From the NCBI RefSeq assembly GCF_036884655.1, contig NC_088342.1:32982001-33046000 (forward strand): 64,000 bases of DNA, read 5' to 3'. The position numbers were made by a program, and so were the translations under genes. This DNA is from Musa acuminata AAA Group. Lineage: Eukaryota > Streptophyta > Magnoliopsida > Zingiberales > Musaceae. The notes beneath the pieces are model-generated. The model did no database searches. It was not told the DNA's origin and saw only the letters and a list, made by a program, of their open reading frames with translations. Numbering within the stretch: position 1 is the first letter of the stretch; each line of letters starts with the position of its first letter. Positions 1 through 9,607 of the stretch are shown piece after piece.

Positions 1-166
1 GGAATGTTAGATAGATACTTAAGCAATCATGGAATGAATCATTGGAATGTAGCTAAAAGAGTCATGAGATATTTAAAGAGAACAAAAGATCATATGGGAG
101 ATCAGACCATTTGAAGATCATTGGATATTCTGACTCCGATTTTACTAGATGCTAAGACAATATGAT
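1..166 (+). pseudogene. Copia polyprotein tail (RT/RNase H region), partial
   Basis: The window opens inside the same decayed Ty1/copia remnant that ends at 12825 in U1. It reads as a YLSNHGMNHW-type segment followed by RVMRYLKRTKDHM, then a frameshift, then IIGYSDSDF in another frame. This matches the end of copia reverse transcriptase and the start of RNase H. Homology fades near 166. The upstream part lies outside the window, so the array probably extends to the left. Confidence 0.85.
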
Positions 167-1041
167 TTAATATTCTCCGACACATTCAAAAATAATAATT
201 AATTATAAAAATAATATATAATTAATCTAGAATTATACACATGAATACATTTAATGAGACTTATATTTTATAATTTATAATTTATAATTTATACAAATAC
301 TATATTGTGGAGCATGACATAGTTGTAATATGCTTAGACATCTAAGATTACAATTAATTAAAGGTCAAAGAGAGTTAAGTTGGTAATTGCTGATTTATTT
401 GGCAAATCAAAAATTTATGGCTATTGAATTGACTTGCTAAATACATAAGAAAGATCAGAAAAACTCAACCATATGACTTTAACTTAGTGTAAAAAAAAAT
501 CTAATTAATGAAATACGATGTTAATTTAAAGCTGAAGTAAATGCATTCTGAAAGTAGAAATTTATTCAGAAAAAAGGAAAGAAAAAAGTGTAAGAGTTGT
601 TTGTATTAGTTTGAAAATAGTATCTCATTCATTTCAATATAGTGCTACTTGATTAACCTCTCATCAGATTCTATCGTTATTGTTGGAGAAGCATCTTATG
701 CTTATATTTACAGTGTGCAAAACTAGGAGGAAAAAGAAAGGCCATGCTCAACATCAAACACAATGAAAAAGTATTGCATTTCGGAAGGAGATTATTATCA
801 AACCATGAGTGCTTTCAACGTTCCCAAAAATGACGGCACAGTTCCAGTGGAAGAATAGTCAATACTCTGAAATTTGGAACCTATTTTTCTGAAGCAAAAT
901 CTCAAAATATATTATGCTGCAACGGAGCAATGGTTCAGTTCTTTTCATTGCAATCTGAGGCCATCAAAAAATTACAATCTGTCCAGAAAATTCAGACGTA
1001 AGTGAATTTGAACGATCCCTCCAAGTACTTCAACATCAAGG
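167..1041. other. AT-rich spacer and 3' flank of the Yae1-domain gene
   Basis: No gene seen. The stretch is AT-rich and holds a short AATTTAT tandem repeat (about 270-292; three copies in U1 and U2, two in U3-U5). The last 200-300 bases are probably the 3' UTR of the minus-strand gene that stops at 1042. The same stretch recurs in every unit. Confidence 0.6.
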
Positions 1042-2870
1042 TCATTCTTCTTCCTCTCCTTTTACAACATCAACACTTGCTTTGATTTCAGAAGACTCAC
1101 TTACAAGTAACATAAGCTCCTTGAAAAAGAAGTCTAACTTATTGCAGTCAAAATCTTCGATTGCCGATGATACTGTCGCTTTTGATCTTTGATGAGATTG
1201 TTTATTTTCTTGTTGTAGTTGAAAGTGATACATTCTCAGAGCATCGTCCGTGGAAATCTCTTGAACGGGCTTGTAAAGACTTTGAAACGTGCATCTGTCT
1301 TCAAGCTTCTTAACTAACTTTTCTTTGAATTGATCTGGGAGGTTTACAAATGCACTACGAAATAATGTAGGAAAAATAAGATACCAAAATTCTTCTGCAG
1401 AAAGAGATCAGTAAATACTATCACTTTTCACCTTGTGATGCCTCTAACAATTCCCCATTTGTAACCACTGCTTGCAGATTGCTTAAACCCAATGTTGAAG
1501 CCCTCTTGGGCAGAAGCTTCCTTTCCTGCAGATATACCATCTCGATAACCCATATAAACTTTTGTCAAGGGTTCCATATGATACATCCTCAAGTTTAAAG
1601 CCCTAAAAGTTTTACTATGAAGAGTTTTGGACAAAGGATATGCATATCATTTATAGATTGCAAGGATACTGTATAAAATTGATCATAACGCCTCTTCTGT
1701 TCTCTGTTTAAGTCAGCATCTGAGATTTCATTCAGAAGCCCATCATCACACCAAGAATCATCAGAAGCATGCTCTGGAACTAAAACTAACTCATTAGCAT
1801 ATTAAACTTTGTATTTGGTCAAAACAACCATGGCAGTATATCATACAACTTCCACAAAAGGCATCATGTAAATGCTACATAAACACCAAAGAGACCAAAA
1901 TGTCATCTAATATATCCATAATATAGTCACTAATTTGAGGAAGAATGAAATTAAAATTTTAGTTTTGATGAAACTATACTCTGCACATGAATTGCTATGC
2001 ATGCATCTAGGCCAATCAAATTCAATCGTCTCTGACTTTAAAGGAACAATTCATTCGATTCCAAAATCTCCACATGTGCATGCTCGCTCAATAGCAGAAA
2101 TGAAAAAGAAACAGTAAAACAATATGATGCATGAGCAATTAAATTAATTTATTAATAAAATAAATTTAATTTGTTTAGAGATATTTTACATATGTAATAA
2201 CATGAAAATATCTACTCAACGAGGAGAAAAAGAAAGAAAAAATACAACAAAAAAGAAATCATATTATTGAAAATTACAAATCTTGATTGAATATCTTAAA
2301 GATTCATCTCTATAAAGATGAAAGATTATCAATCAAAAATATCATGAAGAGAGGAAGACTATTTCTCAAATCAAATCAGAAACGAAGAACAAGATATCAT
2401 ATATTTGATTTGATACGATTGTAATTTTTTAAATTTCTGTAATTTTCTTTTTATTCTTATACTTGAGCATATAAAAATGGGCTATAACATTGTAATGTAT
2501 GAATAAAAAAAGGATCCATGAATCAAGTTTTTTTCCTTTCCCACCTTGTGAGGCATGCGGAGGTGCAAGACTTCTATCCTAGGAGTGTTATCTTTGAGCC
2601 AATTGGATAGTTATACATTTGCTTATTATTTTTAGTTATTATCTTTCACTTTTCTCTTTCTATTCCTCCACTATGAAAGTAATTTGTTGTTGCTTGTCCT
2701 ACATGCCAACCAATATTGAACACTTCAAAATTAAATATACCATCACATAAGTCTCAGAGATATAACCGCAGTGCCTCACCACAATGCTAAAAACTTTGCA
2801 AATATCTAGTATTGGTAACAAACCTCATAGCAAACTTTTTACCTTCATCCTCTTGTGATGATCTAAGCAT
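1042..2870 (-). CDS. YAE1: Yae1-domain protein (Fe-S adaptor family), copy 1
   Basis: Minus-strand gene with coding exons 2870-2843, 1779-1670, 1553-1432 and 1354-1042. They total 573 nt, which is 190 residues plus stop. The third exon encodes the family's glycine-every-four-residues core (GYRDGISAGKEAS, then EGFNIGFKQS, then SGYKWGIVRGIT). Exons 1-2 are acidic and end in NREQKRRYDQFYT; the last exon is charged and ends in GEEEE. Introns 1 and 3 are GT-AG and keep phase. The middle intron (1669-1554) fits a U12-type intron with GT-AT ends. A 5' UTR exon probably ends at 3010 (donor GTGAGC), with an AAACCCTAA box near 3190. In yeast and human, Yae1 pairs with Lto1 to deliver ABCE1/Rli1 to the cytosolic Fe-S machinery. 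I assign the family with confidence; the role in this plant is inferred. The start at 2870 is the first ATG in frame with the acidic exon. Confidence 0.85.
2180..2680 (+). mobile_element. Possible LTR remnant in the first coding intron of the Yae1-domain gene
   Basis: This part of the 1,063-bp intron (2842-1780) reads on the plus strand like the 3' half of a plant LTR. It has TTGTAATTT runs, a TATAAAAATGGG segment, ATGAATAAAAAA as a polyadenylation-like signal, and a GC-richer tail ending ATCTTTGAGCCAATTGG. I could not find clear LTR ends or a target-site duplication. It is present in all five units. Confidence 0.3.
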
Positions 2871-3010
2871 GTCCTACAAATAAATCAATTTGTTCCAAAG
2901 AGAAACAGAAGAATAGAAATAGCAGGTGCCACCAATTCCACCAAGTAAACCTTTTTCATATAAAAATATGACCAAAAGTATCAAATTTATGAGGAAAAAA
3001 AAAGCTCACT

Positions 3011-3260
3011 GAGGGAAAGAACAAGGGTGATCTAGAAGTTGTCCGCTTGCGGAGGGAGGGCAGCCATCAGAGTTAGAGCTTATCGGGAGAATCACATCAA
3101 TCGGATCGATAAGCAGCAAAAACACATAGTCCTAGATTAATCATGAGGACCAGATTGATGGCGGAAAAGAATCTTGCACTGCATCTTCTTTAGGGTTTTC
3201 GAACTAGAAAAGTGCGAGAAGGGAATTGGGGGCTAACCGTGAAGTTCTGAACAAGATATG
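3011..3260 (-). promoter_or_regulatory. Probable 5' UTR exon and promoter-proximal region of the Yae1-domain gene
   Basis: On the minus strand this holds AAACCCTAA (a telo-box-like motif common near plant transcription starts) and two short upstream ORFs, starting in GAAGATGCAG and GATGGCTGCC. A GTGAGC splice donor follows at 3009, and the next exon begins at 2873 after an AG. LINE-derived sequence begins close upstream, so the promoter must be short or partly LINE-derived. Recurs at the same place in all units. Confidence 0.45.
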
Positions 3261-3498
3261 GTCGATTGTAATGCATTAAATAAATTTGTGAGAGAGTAGG
3301 GAACTCTCTTCTTTCCTTAGAGAGAGAAGCTCTGGGTTTCTAAGGCGATAAGGACAACCCCATTGCCTTCTCCCTCCTTAATTCCACCTTTGATGCGACC
3401 CAACCACACCCTTCCCCACCCCCCCCCGCCCCCAACTACTGGCTTCACATCCCCTACTTGGCTCTCTCCTTGCATCCATTGTTGTTCCCCTCCCTAGG

Positions 3499-4615
3499 GT
3501 GTCATCATCTTCTTCTGTGGTGTCGATCCCTTCAGTTAGGGTTCCTGGAGTGATGCCAAGCCAGACCCCTAAGGTTTTCTCCTTTGGCAAGTACCAAGAA
3601 AAATGGGCCACTCCATCGGGATCCTTCCAATGCCCCTCCGCCTTCCAAGAAGAGCCAATTGGATGGCCCTTTCACTGGAAAGAGCATCTCTTAGGCATTG
3701 ATGTTAATTGGTCCTTCATATGGGCCAGATGCAAGTTCACTACTATCTTCTTCTTTGTTTAACCGGATCTATGATGCTTCTAAGGATTTCATCGAATTTG
3801 ACGAAAAAACTCCTCATGAATGGCAAAAACCTTGAATATCTAGTTTGATCAATCATTTCCTCCGACTTCGACTTTGGATTTCCTGAAATATGTGGTTTCT
3901 CACTAATGGAAATGTTCTTTGGTGTCCCAAGTGATCAATTTGGCTTAAGGTTTTTATTTGCTTTCAATTTTTTTCTAAAGCGGAGGTTGTTCGCATCCTC
4001 ACCGAGGGACCATGGACCATTCGAGGGGAGGTTTTGTATCTGATGCCCAAGAAAGCTAATTTCCAGCCTCTCACAGAGAGGATCTCATCTGTCCCTATCT
4101 AGGTGTAGTTCGTCAATCTTCCTTTGGAGTACTGGAACAGAATGTGTTATTAATCTTGGTTCTCTCCTAGGTCGTCCCCTAAAGAATGATGAATGTTCTT
4201 TCTCGTTTGAAAGGGGTCGATATGTAAGGTTAGTATAGAAATCGATCTTTCAAAACCCCATAAGCAGTATGACTGGGTCACCTAAAGAAAGGAATTTTCC
4301 AAACTGTTTCATATGAGAATTTACCTTTGGTGTGTTTCAAGTATAGTTGTGTGGGTCATAAAGTGGATTTGCCCTCTAGTTTCGATGACTTCTTTGACTT
4401 CCTCCCTTGTTTTTCTGGACTCTTCTCACAAGGCCGACCCCCAAAAGGGTGTGGAGCAACCCCCTTCCGATTTAGATGGCTCTATTACCCTAAGGGAGGT
4501 TGGGTCTTCTCACTTAGAGCTGGACCTCTTTGGTCCATGGATTAAAGTTGAGAAGCGTTGCCCGATTGGTCGTCGGCACAGCCAAGCCAACGCTGATCGA
4601 AATCGATCGGAATAG
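3499..4615 (+). pseudogene. LINE-type ORF1 remnant (DUF4283 plus zinc knuckle), copy 1
   Basis: Several frames together read like the DUF4283/zf-CCHC_4 proteins that form ORF1 of plant L1-type LINEs. Near 3980-4130 there is a stretch with AEVVRILTEGPWTIRGEVL, then MPKKANFQPL, then FVNLPLEYWN. Near 4320-4360 there is a degraded knuckle, CFKYSCVGHKV. Near 4520 there is the C-terminal FGPWIKVEKR motif. The frames are broken by stops (for example at 4101-4107) and by frame changes, so no product is expected. Related 5' sequence extends back to about 3300. It lies divergently beside the Yae1-domain gene and ends where the CACTA end begins. Confidence 0.75.
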
Positions 4616-4711
4616 GGGGGTGGGGTGGTGCCATGTCGAGGAAGCGATCGAGGCCATTGGTTTCCTCTGCTCCTTGAGATATTGGCACACATACAGGTCA
4701 CATGCCCCCTA

Positions 4712-5125
4712 CACTATAAGAAAAATAGTTATTAACCATGAACAAAAGTTGTCACTAAAAGAATTAGTGCAAAATGAGCCATCACTAGCTTCCGTCAGCA
4801 TAGATCTCGTGGCTAAAAGTTTTAGTAACAAAAAAAGACACATATGTCATTAAATTATAGTTTTTAGTGATAGTTTATATTTGTAGCTAAAACATTAAAT
4901 TCTATCGCTAAAAATAAATAAATTGATAAATTAATATTTCTGTGACAACAATTGGTTATGAACACTTCTGTCACTAAAAGAATTGACTAACAATTTTAGT
5001 GACAATATAATTAACTCTTACTGATTAAATGGAAAAGATAATAATAATTTAGTGATGGCTTGACCTGTCACTAAAATATAAAAAAAATTAGTAATGGATT
5101 ATTTGAGTGTCACTATACTGTCAAT
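4712..5125 (+). mobile_element. CACTA (En/Spm-type) transposon end, copy 1
   Basis: Begins with CACTATAAGAAAAATAG, a typical plant CACTA terminus. Subterminal repeats of the form GTCACTAAAAG and TTTTAGTGAC follow in both orientations for about 400 bp (for example near 4750, 4970, 5000 and 5070). CTA precedes the terminus and could be half of a 3-bp target duplication. I found no matching opposite end, so this looks like a one-ended or deleted element. No transposase is visible. Confidence 0.6.
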
Positions 5126-5807
5126 AATAATTTTATTAATTACCTATCAATTTTTAATAATTTCAAAATCATACCAAAACTTTTTCATAAATTCAAGATA
5201 AAATTATTGATATTTGAAACTTCACATTACAATCTTTATTTTATCCAAAAATCAATATCAAAGTGAGACAATTATAAATTCCACATCATCTCGAAAAAAA
5301 ATACATCAAGATATCTTTATATCTTCATTCTTGAACTCTCCTGTGTCATCTTGTGCATCTTGCGTGAAGTCACAATTGCACAATATATACAGACAAGTCA
5401 CAATTGTTAGAGTTGCATAGTAGAGTTGAATAGTCCATCACTATTATCCCATGTTTGCAAATGCAAATGGTTAAGAAGGTGAGGAAACTGAAACCCTATT
5501 CTTCACACATTATTTCTTGCTATTATACTATGGAGGTATATGCAAGTTTTCCTTTATGTCAACCTACTGCTGACATTACATACTTTTTATTTTCAGAGTT
5601 AAGAACTGTTGTATATGAAAATAAAAGCAATTTTATGGTTGATTTCATTGATAAAACATAAACATGTCAAGATTGTTAGCAGTCCATAACAAGTTTCTAG
5701 TGTACTGCAGCCTAAAATTGGAATCCAAAATCAGATTAAAGCTTTCTAAAAGATATACCTCTTAAGTGAAGTAAAGCAGCATGCAAGCTTAGATATATCA
5801 GTGTTGC
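5126..5807. other. Unassigned intron-like DNA
   Basis: AT-rich with no convincing gene. On the minus strand around 5707-5640 there is a short ORF (VLQYTRNLLW-like start, stop TGA) after a TTTTAG/CTGCAG acceptor-like run. An AATAAA follows on that strand (5583-5594). It could be a last exon of the gene whose 5' exons lie at 7171-7751, but I cannot prove it. The stretch recurs in all units. Confidence 0.35.
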
Positions 5808-6059
5808 CAAGCATTGAAATAAAGTGATATAGAAACAGAAAATATCGAAGTCAAGTTCATCTTCCTAAGCGAGGGGAGGCCCGAAGCGCGTCGCTTGGGC
5901 GCTCGCCCGAGCCCAGGCGTCGGGCGAGCACCCGGGTTAAACCCAGCGACCGAACCAGCGTTTTAGGTCTGGTTCAATCTCCGGTGCTTTAGTTGGTCCA
6001 ATCGAACCAACTAAAGCACCGATATCAGCCTTCTTCTCACGACTTCCCCAACTCTAACC

Positions 6060-6490
6060 CCGCTCGCCACTTCCACTCCCACTGCCGCTGCCACTGCTAC
6101 CGCTATCGCTGCCACTATCGTCGCTCGTCGCTCTTGCTCTCGCTGCCGCTGCCACTGTCGTCGCTCGCCGCTCCCGCTCTCGCTCCCCCCTGCTCGCTGC
6201 TACCGCTGCCACTATCGCCGCTCCCGCTGCCACTACTCGCTGTTACTGCTGTCGCTGCCACTATCGTCGCTCGCCACTCCTGCTCCCGTTGACACTGTTG
6301 CCGCTCCCGCTGCCTCTGCTCGCTACTACTGCTGCTGCTGCCACTATCGCCGCTCGCCGCTCCTACTCCCGCTACTCGTTACTACCACTGTCGTTGCCAC
6401 TGTCGCCGCTCCCGTTGCCATCGCTCGCCGCTACCGCTGCCGCTGCCACTATCGCTTCTCGTTGCTACCGCTGCCGCTGCTCTCAGTCAG
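6060..6490. repeat. CGCTGCCACT-type low-complexity repeat
   Basis: Degenerate tandem variants of CGCTGCCACTATCG and CGCTCCCGCT. Both strands give long LPLPL- or CRCHCR-like open frames, which are compositional artefacts. Recurs in all units; U3 and U4 share a T (31527 and 48334) where the others have C. Confidence 0.8.
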
Positions 6491-6571
6491 TAGCCTCAGT
6501 CTTCCTCTTACTCACACTCTTCTTACTTCAATAGTATACTGTTATCAATATATTAACAATATGCTACTAAC

Positions 6572-6793
6572 CAAGGTTCGTCGTACCGTACCGTACAGGC
6601 GTTTCGACCCGAGCTCGGTACGGTACGGTACGGTACCGGTGTACCGGGCGGTACATCAGGGCGTACCGAACAATTTTATACTTTTTTCATACTGTAGCAC
6701 TGTAGCGGTATCGGGCGATCCGCATACCGGTAACCTATCGGATCGGTACGTACCGCCGGGTACGGATGGTACGCTTCGGTATGATAGACCTTG
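6572..6793. mobile_element. hAT-type MITE (222 bp), copy 1
   Basis: Starts CAAGGTTCGTCGTACCG and ends CGGTATGATAGACCTTG, which are imperfect terminal inverted repeats (13 of 17 match). A perfect 8-bp direct repeat, CTACTAAC, flanks it (6564-6571 and 6794-6801). The interior is rich in GGTACGGTACC runs. An 8-bp duplication with CAAGG/CCTTG-type ends fits hAT superfamily MITEs. It is nested in the 1.25-kb TIR element. Confidence 0.75.
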
Positions 6794-7170
6794 CTACTAA
6801 CTATATACTAGTAATAGTATTTTTATTTATTAGATTAATAATATATTATTTTGATTTTAATACTATTAATTTTTATTTATTTAAAATTATTATTAGGTTT
6901 CAGAATAAATGATATATTTTTATTTAAATAAATATATTTATTAATTATATTATATATTTTTATATTTTAGCGTCTCGCTTCACTCAGACGAACGCCTAGC
7001 ACCTCGGACGTTTTTGGACCTTAGCACCTTTTGGCACCTAGCGCCTTTTCAATCAATGCTTGTAACAAAATTGCAAACTCTCTTTAATGCATCTCAACTC
7101 CCAAAGCTTTGACAACAAGTTGACAACAACTTATAGCTAAACAATGAAAAACAAGACCAAGTTTATATAC

Positions 7171-7751
7171 CATTTATGCCCTCCATTCCAGCTCTGACAA
7201 TAGGCCGAGCACTTGAGTAGCTACGGAAGGACCAAAAACTCTTATCTACAAAACATAAATAAATGTTACACAATGGCACTTCCCGTGATTCACCATCCAA
7301 ATTCGAGCAATCAACAATCCAAATAACATAATTAATCAAATTAAAGCCCCACGCCCCCACAATCCAAACCCTAATTGAGATTTCCCAAGAGGATCCGCCA
7401 CGATGAACCTCACGAGAAACATAGAAGAAAAGGCGTAATCCAAATAGAACCGAGAATCCACGCAGAACAAATACAACCCTGAGCAATTAAACGGAAATCG
7501 AGACGAGCTCCATAGCAAAAGAAACAAGAGCATATCAATGCGTCGCAATAGGAACGGGGTAGGAGAAAGGAGTGGAGGCAAACCTGGGGGCAGGGCCCGA
7601 CGACGGGATCGATCGCCTGAGGAGCAAAGGTAGGGGTTTTCGACGAGCGGGACAACTGGGTGGGACGAGTGAAGCTCCGTCTCTCGATCTCGTCTTCCTC
7701 GCCCGCTCCTATTTCGCTGTTGGTGGCGACGCACGGACGTGAGGGGATCAT
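7171..7751 (-). pseudogene. 5' exons of an unrecognised gene, copy 1
   Basis: On the minus strand an ATG at 7751 opens a 56-codon exon (MIPSRPCVATNSEIG start, acidic GEEDEIERR, then a Ser/Thr/Pro-rich part) ending at a CAG|GT donor (7584). A second exon-like block, 7245-7171, lies between TTTTGTAG and GTATAT. Read with one borrowed base it gives DKSFWSFRSYSSARP and then GMEGIN; read in the phase left by exon 1 it hits a stop just before the donor. So the phase does not close cleanly. The following intron is cut by the TIR element at 7062. The upstream 26-codon frame starting MADSYLALRSW (about 7842) may be 5' UTR. I do not recognise the protein. Its start region is the source of the adjacent repeat array. 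Confidence 0.4.
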
Positions 7752-8832
7752 TAAATCGCAACTACAGAGAGAAGCAGTGTAGAACGAGGAGGTCGAGGAG
7801 CAGTGACGGCCAGGACCGAAGAGCCAAGTAAGAATCCGCCATTTCCACCGTCTCTCTCTCTCACTCTCCCTGCCTCCGGGGGTGATATGGCGAGGGCGTC
7901 TCATGCTTAGTGACGCGGTTGATATCGGATTCGGGGAGTGGCCTCCGGAGCCGTCGGATCCGGGTGGGGTTGCAGCCGCCGCCGTTCTCCCTGTAGTTGC
8001 GATTTAATGATCCCCTCACGTCCGTGCGTTTTAATGATCCCCTCACGTTCCTCGCCCGCTCCTATTTCGCTGTTGGTGGCGACGCACGGACGTGCGTTTT
8101 AATGATCCCCTCACGTCCGTGCGTTTTAATGATCCCCTCACGTCCGTGCGTTCTCCGCTCAAAATGGCGACGCACGGACGTGAGGGGATCATTAAAACGC
8201 ACGGACGGACGTGAGGGGATCATTAAATCGCACGGACGTGAGGGGATCATTAAAACGCACGGACATGAGGGGATCATTAAAACGCACGTCCGTGCGTCGC
8301 CACCAACAGCGAAATAGGAGCGGGCGAGGAACGTGAGGGGATCATTAAAACGCACGGACGTGAGGGGATCATTAAATCGCAACTACAGGGAGAACGGCGG
8401 CGGCTGCAACCCCACCCGGATCCGACGGCTCCGGAGGCCACTCCCCGAATCCGATATCAACCGCGTCACTAAGCATGAGACGCCCTCGCCATATCACCCC
8501 CGGAGGCAGGGAGAGTGAGAGAGAGAGACGGTGGAAATGGCGGATTCTTACTTGGCTCTTCGGTCCTGGCCGTCACTGCTCCTCGACCTCCTCGTTCTAC
8601 ACTGCTTCTCTCTGTAGTTGCGATTTAATGATCCCCTCACGTCCGTGCGTTTTAATGATCCCCTCACGTTCCTCGCCCGCTCCTATTTCGCTGTTGGTGG
8701 CGACGCACGGACGTGTGTTTTAATGATCCCCTCACGTCCGTGCGTTTTAATGATCCCCTCACGTCCGTGCGATTTAATGATCCCCTCACGTCCGTCCGTG
8801 CGTTTTAATGATCCCCTCACGTCCGTGCGTCG
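7730..8832. repeat. 0.9-kb palindrome with 27-bp repeat array, copy 1
   Basis: The segment 7730-8649 folds on itself around 8189.5. Arms of about 420 bp are nearly perfect and the central spacer is about 75 bp. A 27-bp motif (CGCACGGACGTGAGGGGATC plus ATTAAAA) and its reverse complement recur roughly 15-18 times here and on to 8832. The longer arm sequence includes CTCGCCCGCTCCTATTTCGC and the 5' leader of the neighbouring gene. The single-copy parent sequence is at 7751-7700, where the motif spans the ATG of the minus-strand exon. Transcription through it would give a long hairpin. Confidence 0.9.
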
Positions 8833-8874
8833 CCATTTTTCTTGGTACTTGCCAAAGGAGAAAACCTTAGGGTC
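8833..8874 (-). repeat. 42-bp inverted copy of LINE-remnant sequence
   Basis: CCATTTTTCTTGGTACTTGC and the following CAAAGGAGAAAACCTTAGG are the reverse complement of about 3567-3607 in the LINE ORF1-like region of the same unit. It forms the right border of the palindrome array. The CCATTTT start also appears, inverted, in the palindrome's central spacer (about 8161). Present in every palindrome copy. Confidence 0.8.
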
Positions 8875-9083
8875 AAATACTCATCTTGTAAATGAGCTTA
8901 CAACAACATAATCAAATTAATATTTTATTTATAAAAAATTAATTTATTTTAAGCTTTCGATTTTTGGTAAGTTAGTCTACGTCGGTTTTGACACGAATTG
9001 AAATGTTTGTCGGCGCTCTCTCTCTGTCTTATAACTATTTTCTTGGCAACGAGGATATGAAAACAAAAATGAACAAACCCTCA

Positions 9084-9278
9084 TCACTCGATAACAGAAC
9101 AATACCATGAAGAGCAAACCAAAATAACAACAATCCATATCACTTGAATCGAACCAGAACCTTTCATCAACGAGATTAATGTCGAGGAGGTCTCGAGGAA
9201 GCAATTTCTTAAAAGCATAAACTCGTCCTCCTCCTTCATCGGCACCTCCTCACCAACTTTGAAACCCGCCGTCTTCAA
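9084..9278 (-). pseudogene. Possible 5' exon of a second unrecognised gene, copy 1
   Basis: Minus-strand frame starting MKTAGFKVGEEVPMKEEDEF, preceded by a CT-rich leader (about 9340-9380 on that strand) and an AACCCTAG run near 9425, as in many plant 5' ends. After about 40 codons the frame becomes hydrophobic and intron-like. A donor may lie near TTGATGAAAGGTTCTGG. Nothing downstream on the minus strand continues it, because the palindrome array follows. I do not recognise the family. Confidence 0.3.
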
Positions 9279-9607
9279 TCAAGTCATTGGGAATAAGGGG
9301 TTGGCTGCGCGGGAGAGGGAGGAGTGAAGTATTTAGGATGGTGGAGAGAGAGGGAGGAGAGGAGAGGAGAGCGTGGGCCGTGATTCCTGATCTCGTTTGC
9401 GGAGCTGGAGATTGGTATTTCCACTAGGGTTCGCCTACAATCGCGCACCACCAAGAAGGCCGTGACACGTTATTTCTTTTTCAAAACATTTATATCCCAA
9501 CTTGCTTAAGTTGAATCGACCGACTCTAAGTCAACTCGTAACTCCATTCTAGTCAAGCTTTGTATCCGATTCAAACGTCAGGTCCAGCTCCAAATCTCAA
9601 TCTGGGC

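Larger units (their letters stand above)
5808..7062. mobile_element. Unclassified TIR element (1,255 bp), copy 1
   Basis: Bounded by perfect 10-bp inverted repeats, CAAGCATTGA at 5808 and TCAATGCTTG ending at 7062. The left subterminal part is GC-rich (GAGGCCCGAAGCGCGTCGCT). The right part has GCACCTTTTGGCACCTAGCG. Both resemble a gene-less monocot DNA-transposon family. I see no clean target-site duplication and no transposase. Inside it are a CGCTGCCACT-rich stretch and a nested MITE. It interrupts the intron after the exon at 7245-7171. Confidence 0.5.

Noticed and set aside
1428..1634. 68-codon frame MSKTLHSK... as the full Yae1-domain exon
   Set aside because: Its first 27 codons come from the intron; the family-like sequence starts at GYRDG, and joining to the upstream acidic exon fits the 573-nt model better.
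1935..2117. 60-codon plus-strand frame in the first coding intron of the Yae1-domain gene
   Set aside because: No homology or codon signal; antisense to an intron.
4313..4853. Treating overlapping frames at 4313-4615, 4327-4545 and 4530-4853 as separate genes
   Set aside because: They are frames of one broken DUF4283/zinc-knuckle remnant, and the last one runs into the CACTA end.
5993..6534. Open frames rich in Leu-Pro or Cys-Arg-His
   Set aside because: They are by-products of the CGCTGCCACT low-complexity repeat and have no domain.
7410..7904. 164-codon open frame across the palindrome edge on the minus strand
   Set aside because: It runs through the 5' leader, the first exon and the putative intron; only the 56-codon part from the ATG at 7751 to the donor at 7584 is exon-like.
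7730..8832. 27-bp repeats with regular spacing, resembling a CRISPR array
   Set aside because: The repeats occur in both orientations, have no unique spacers of constant length, include part of a neighbouring exon and lie in plant DNA with no cas genes.
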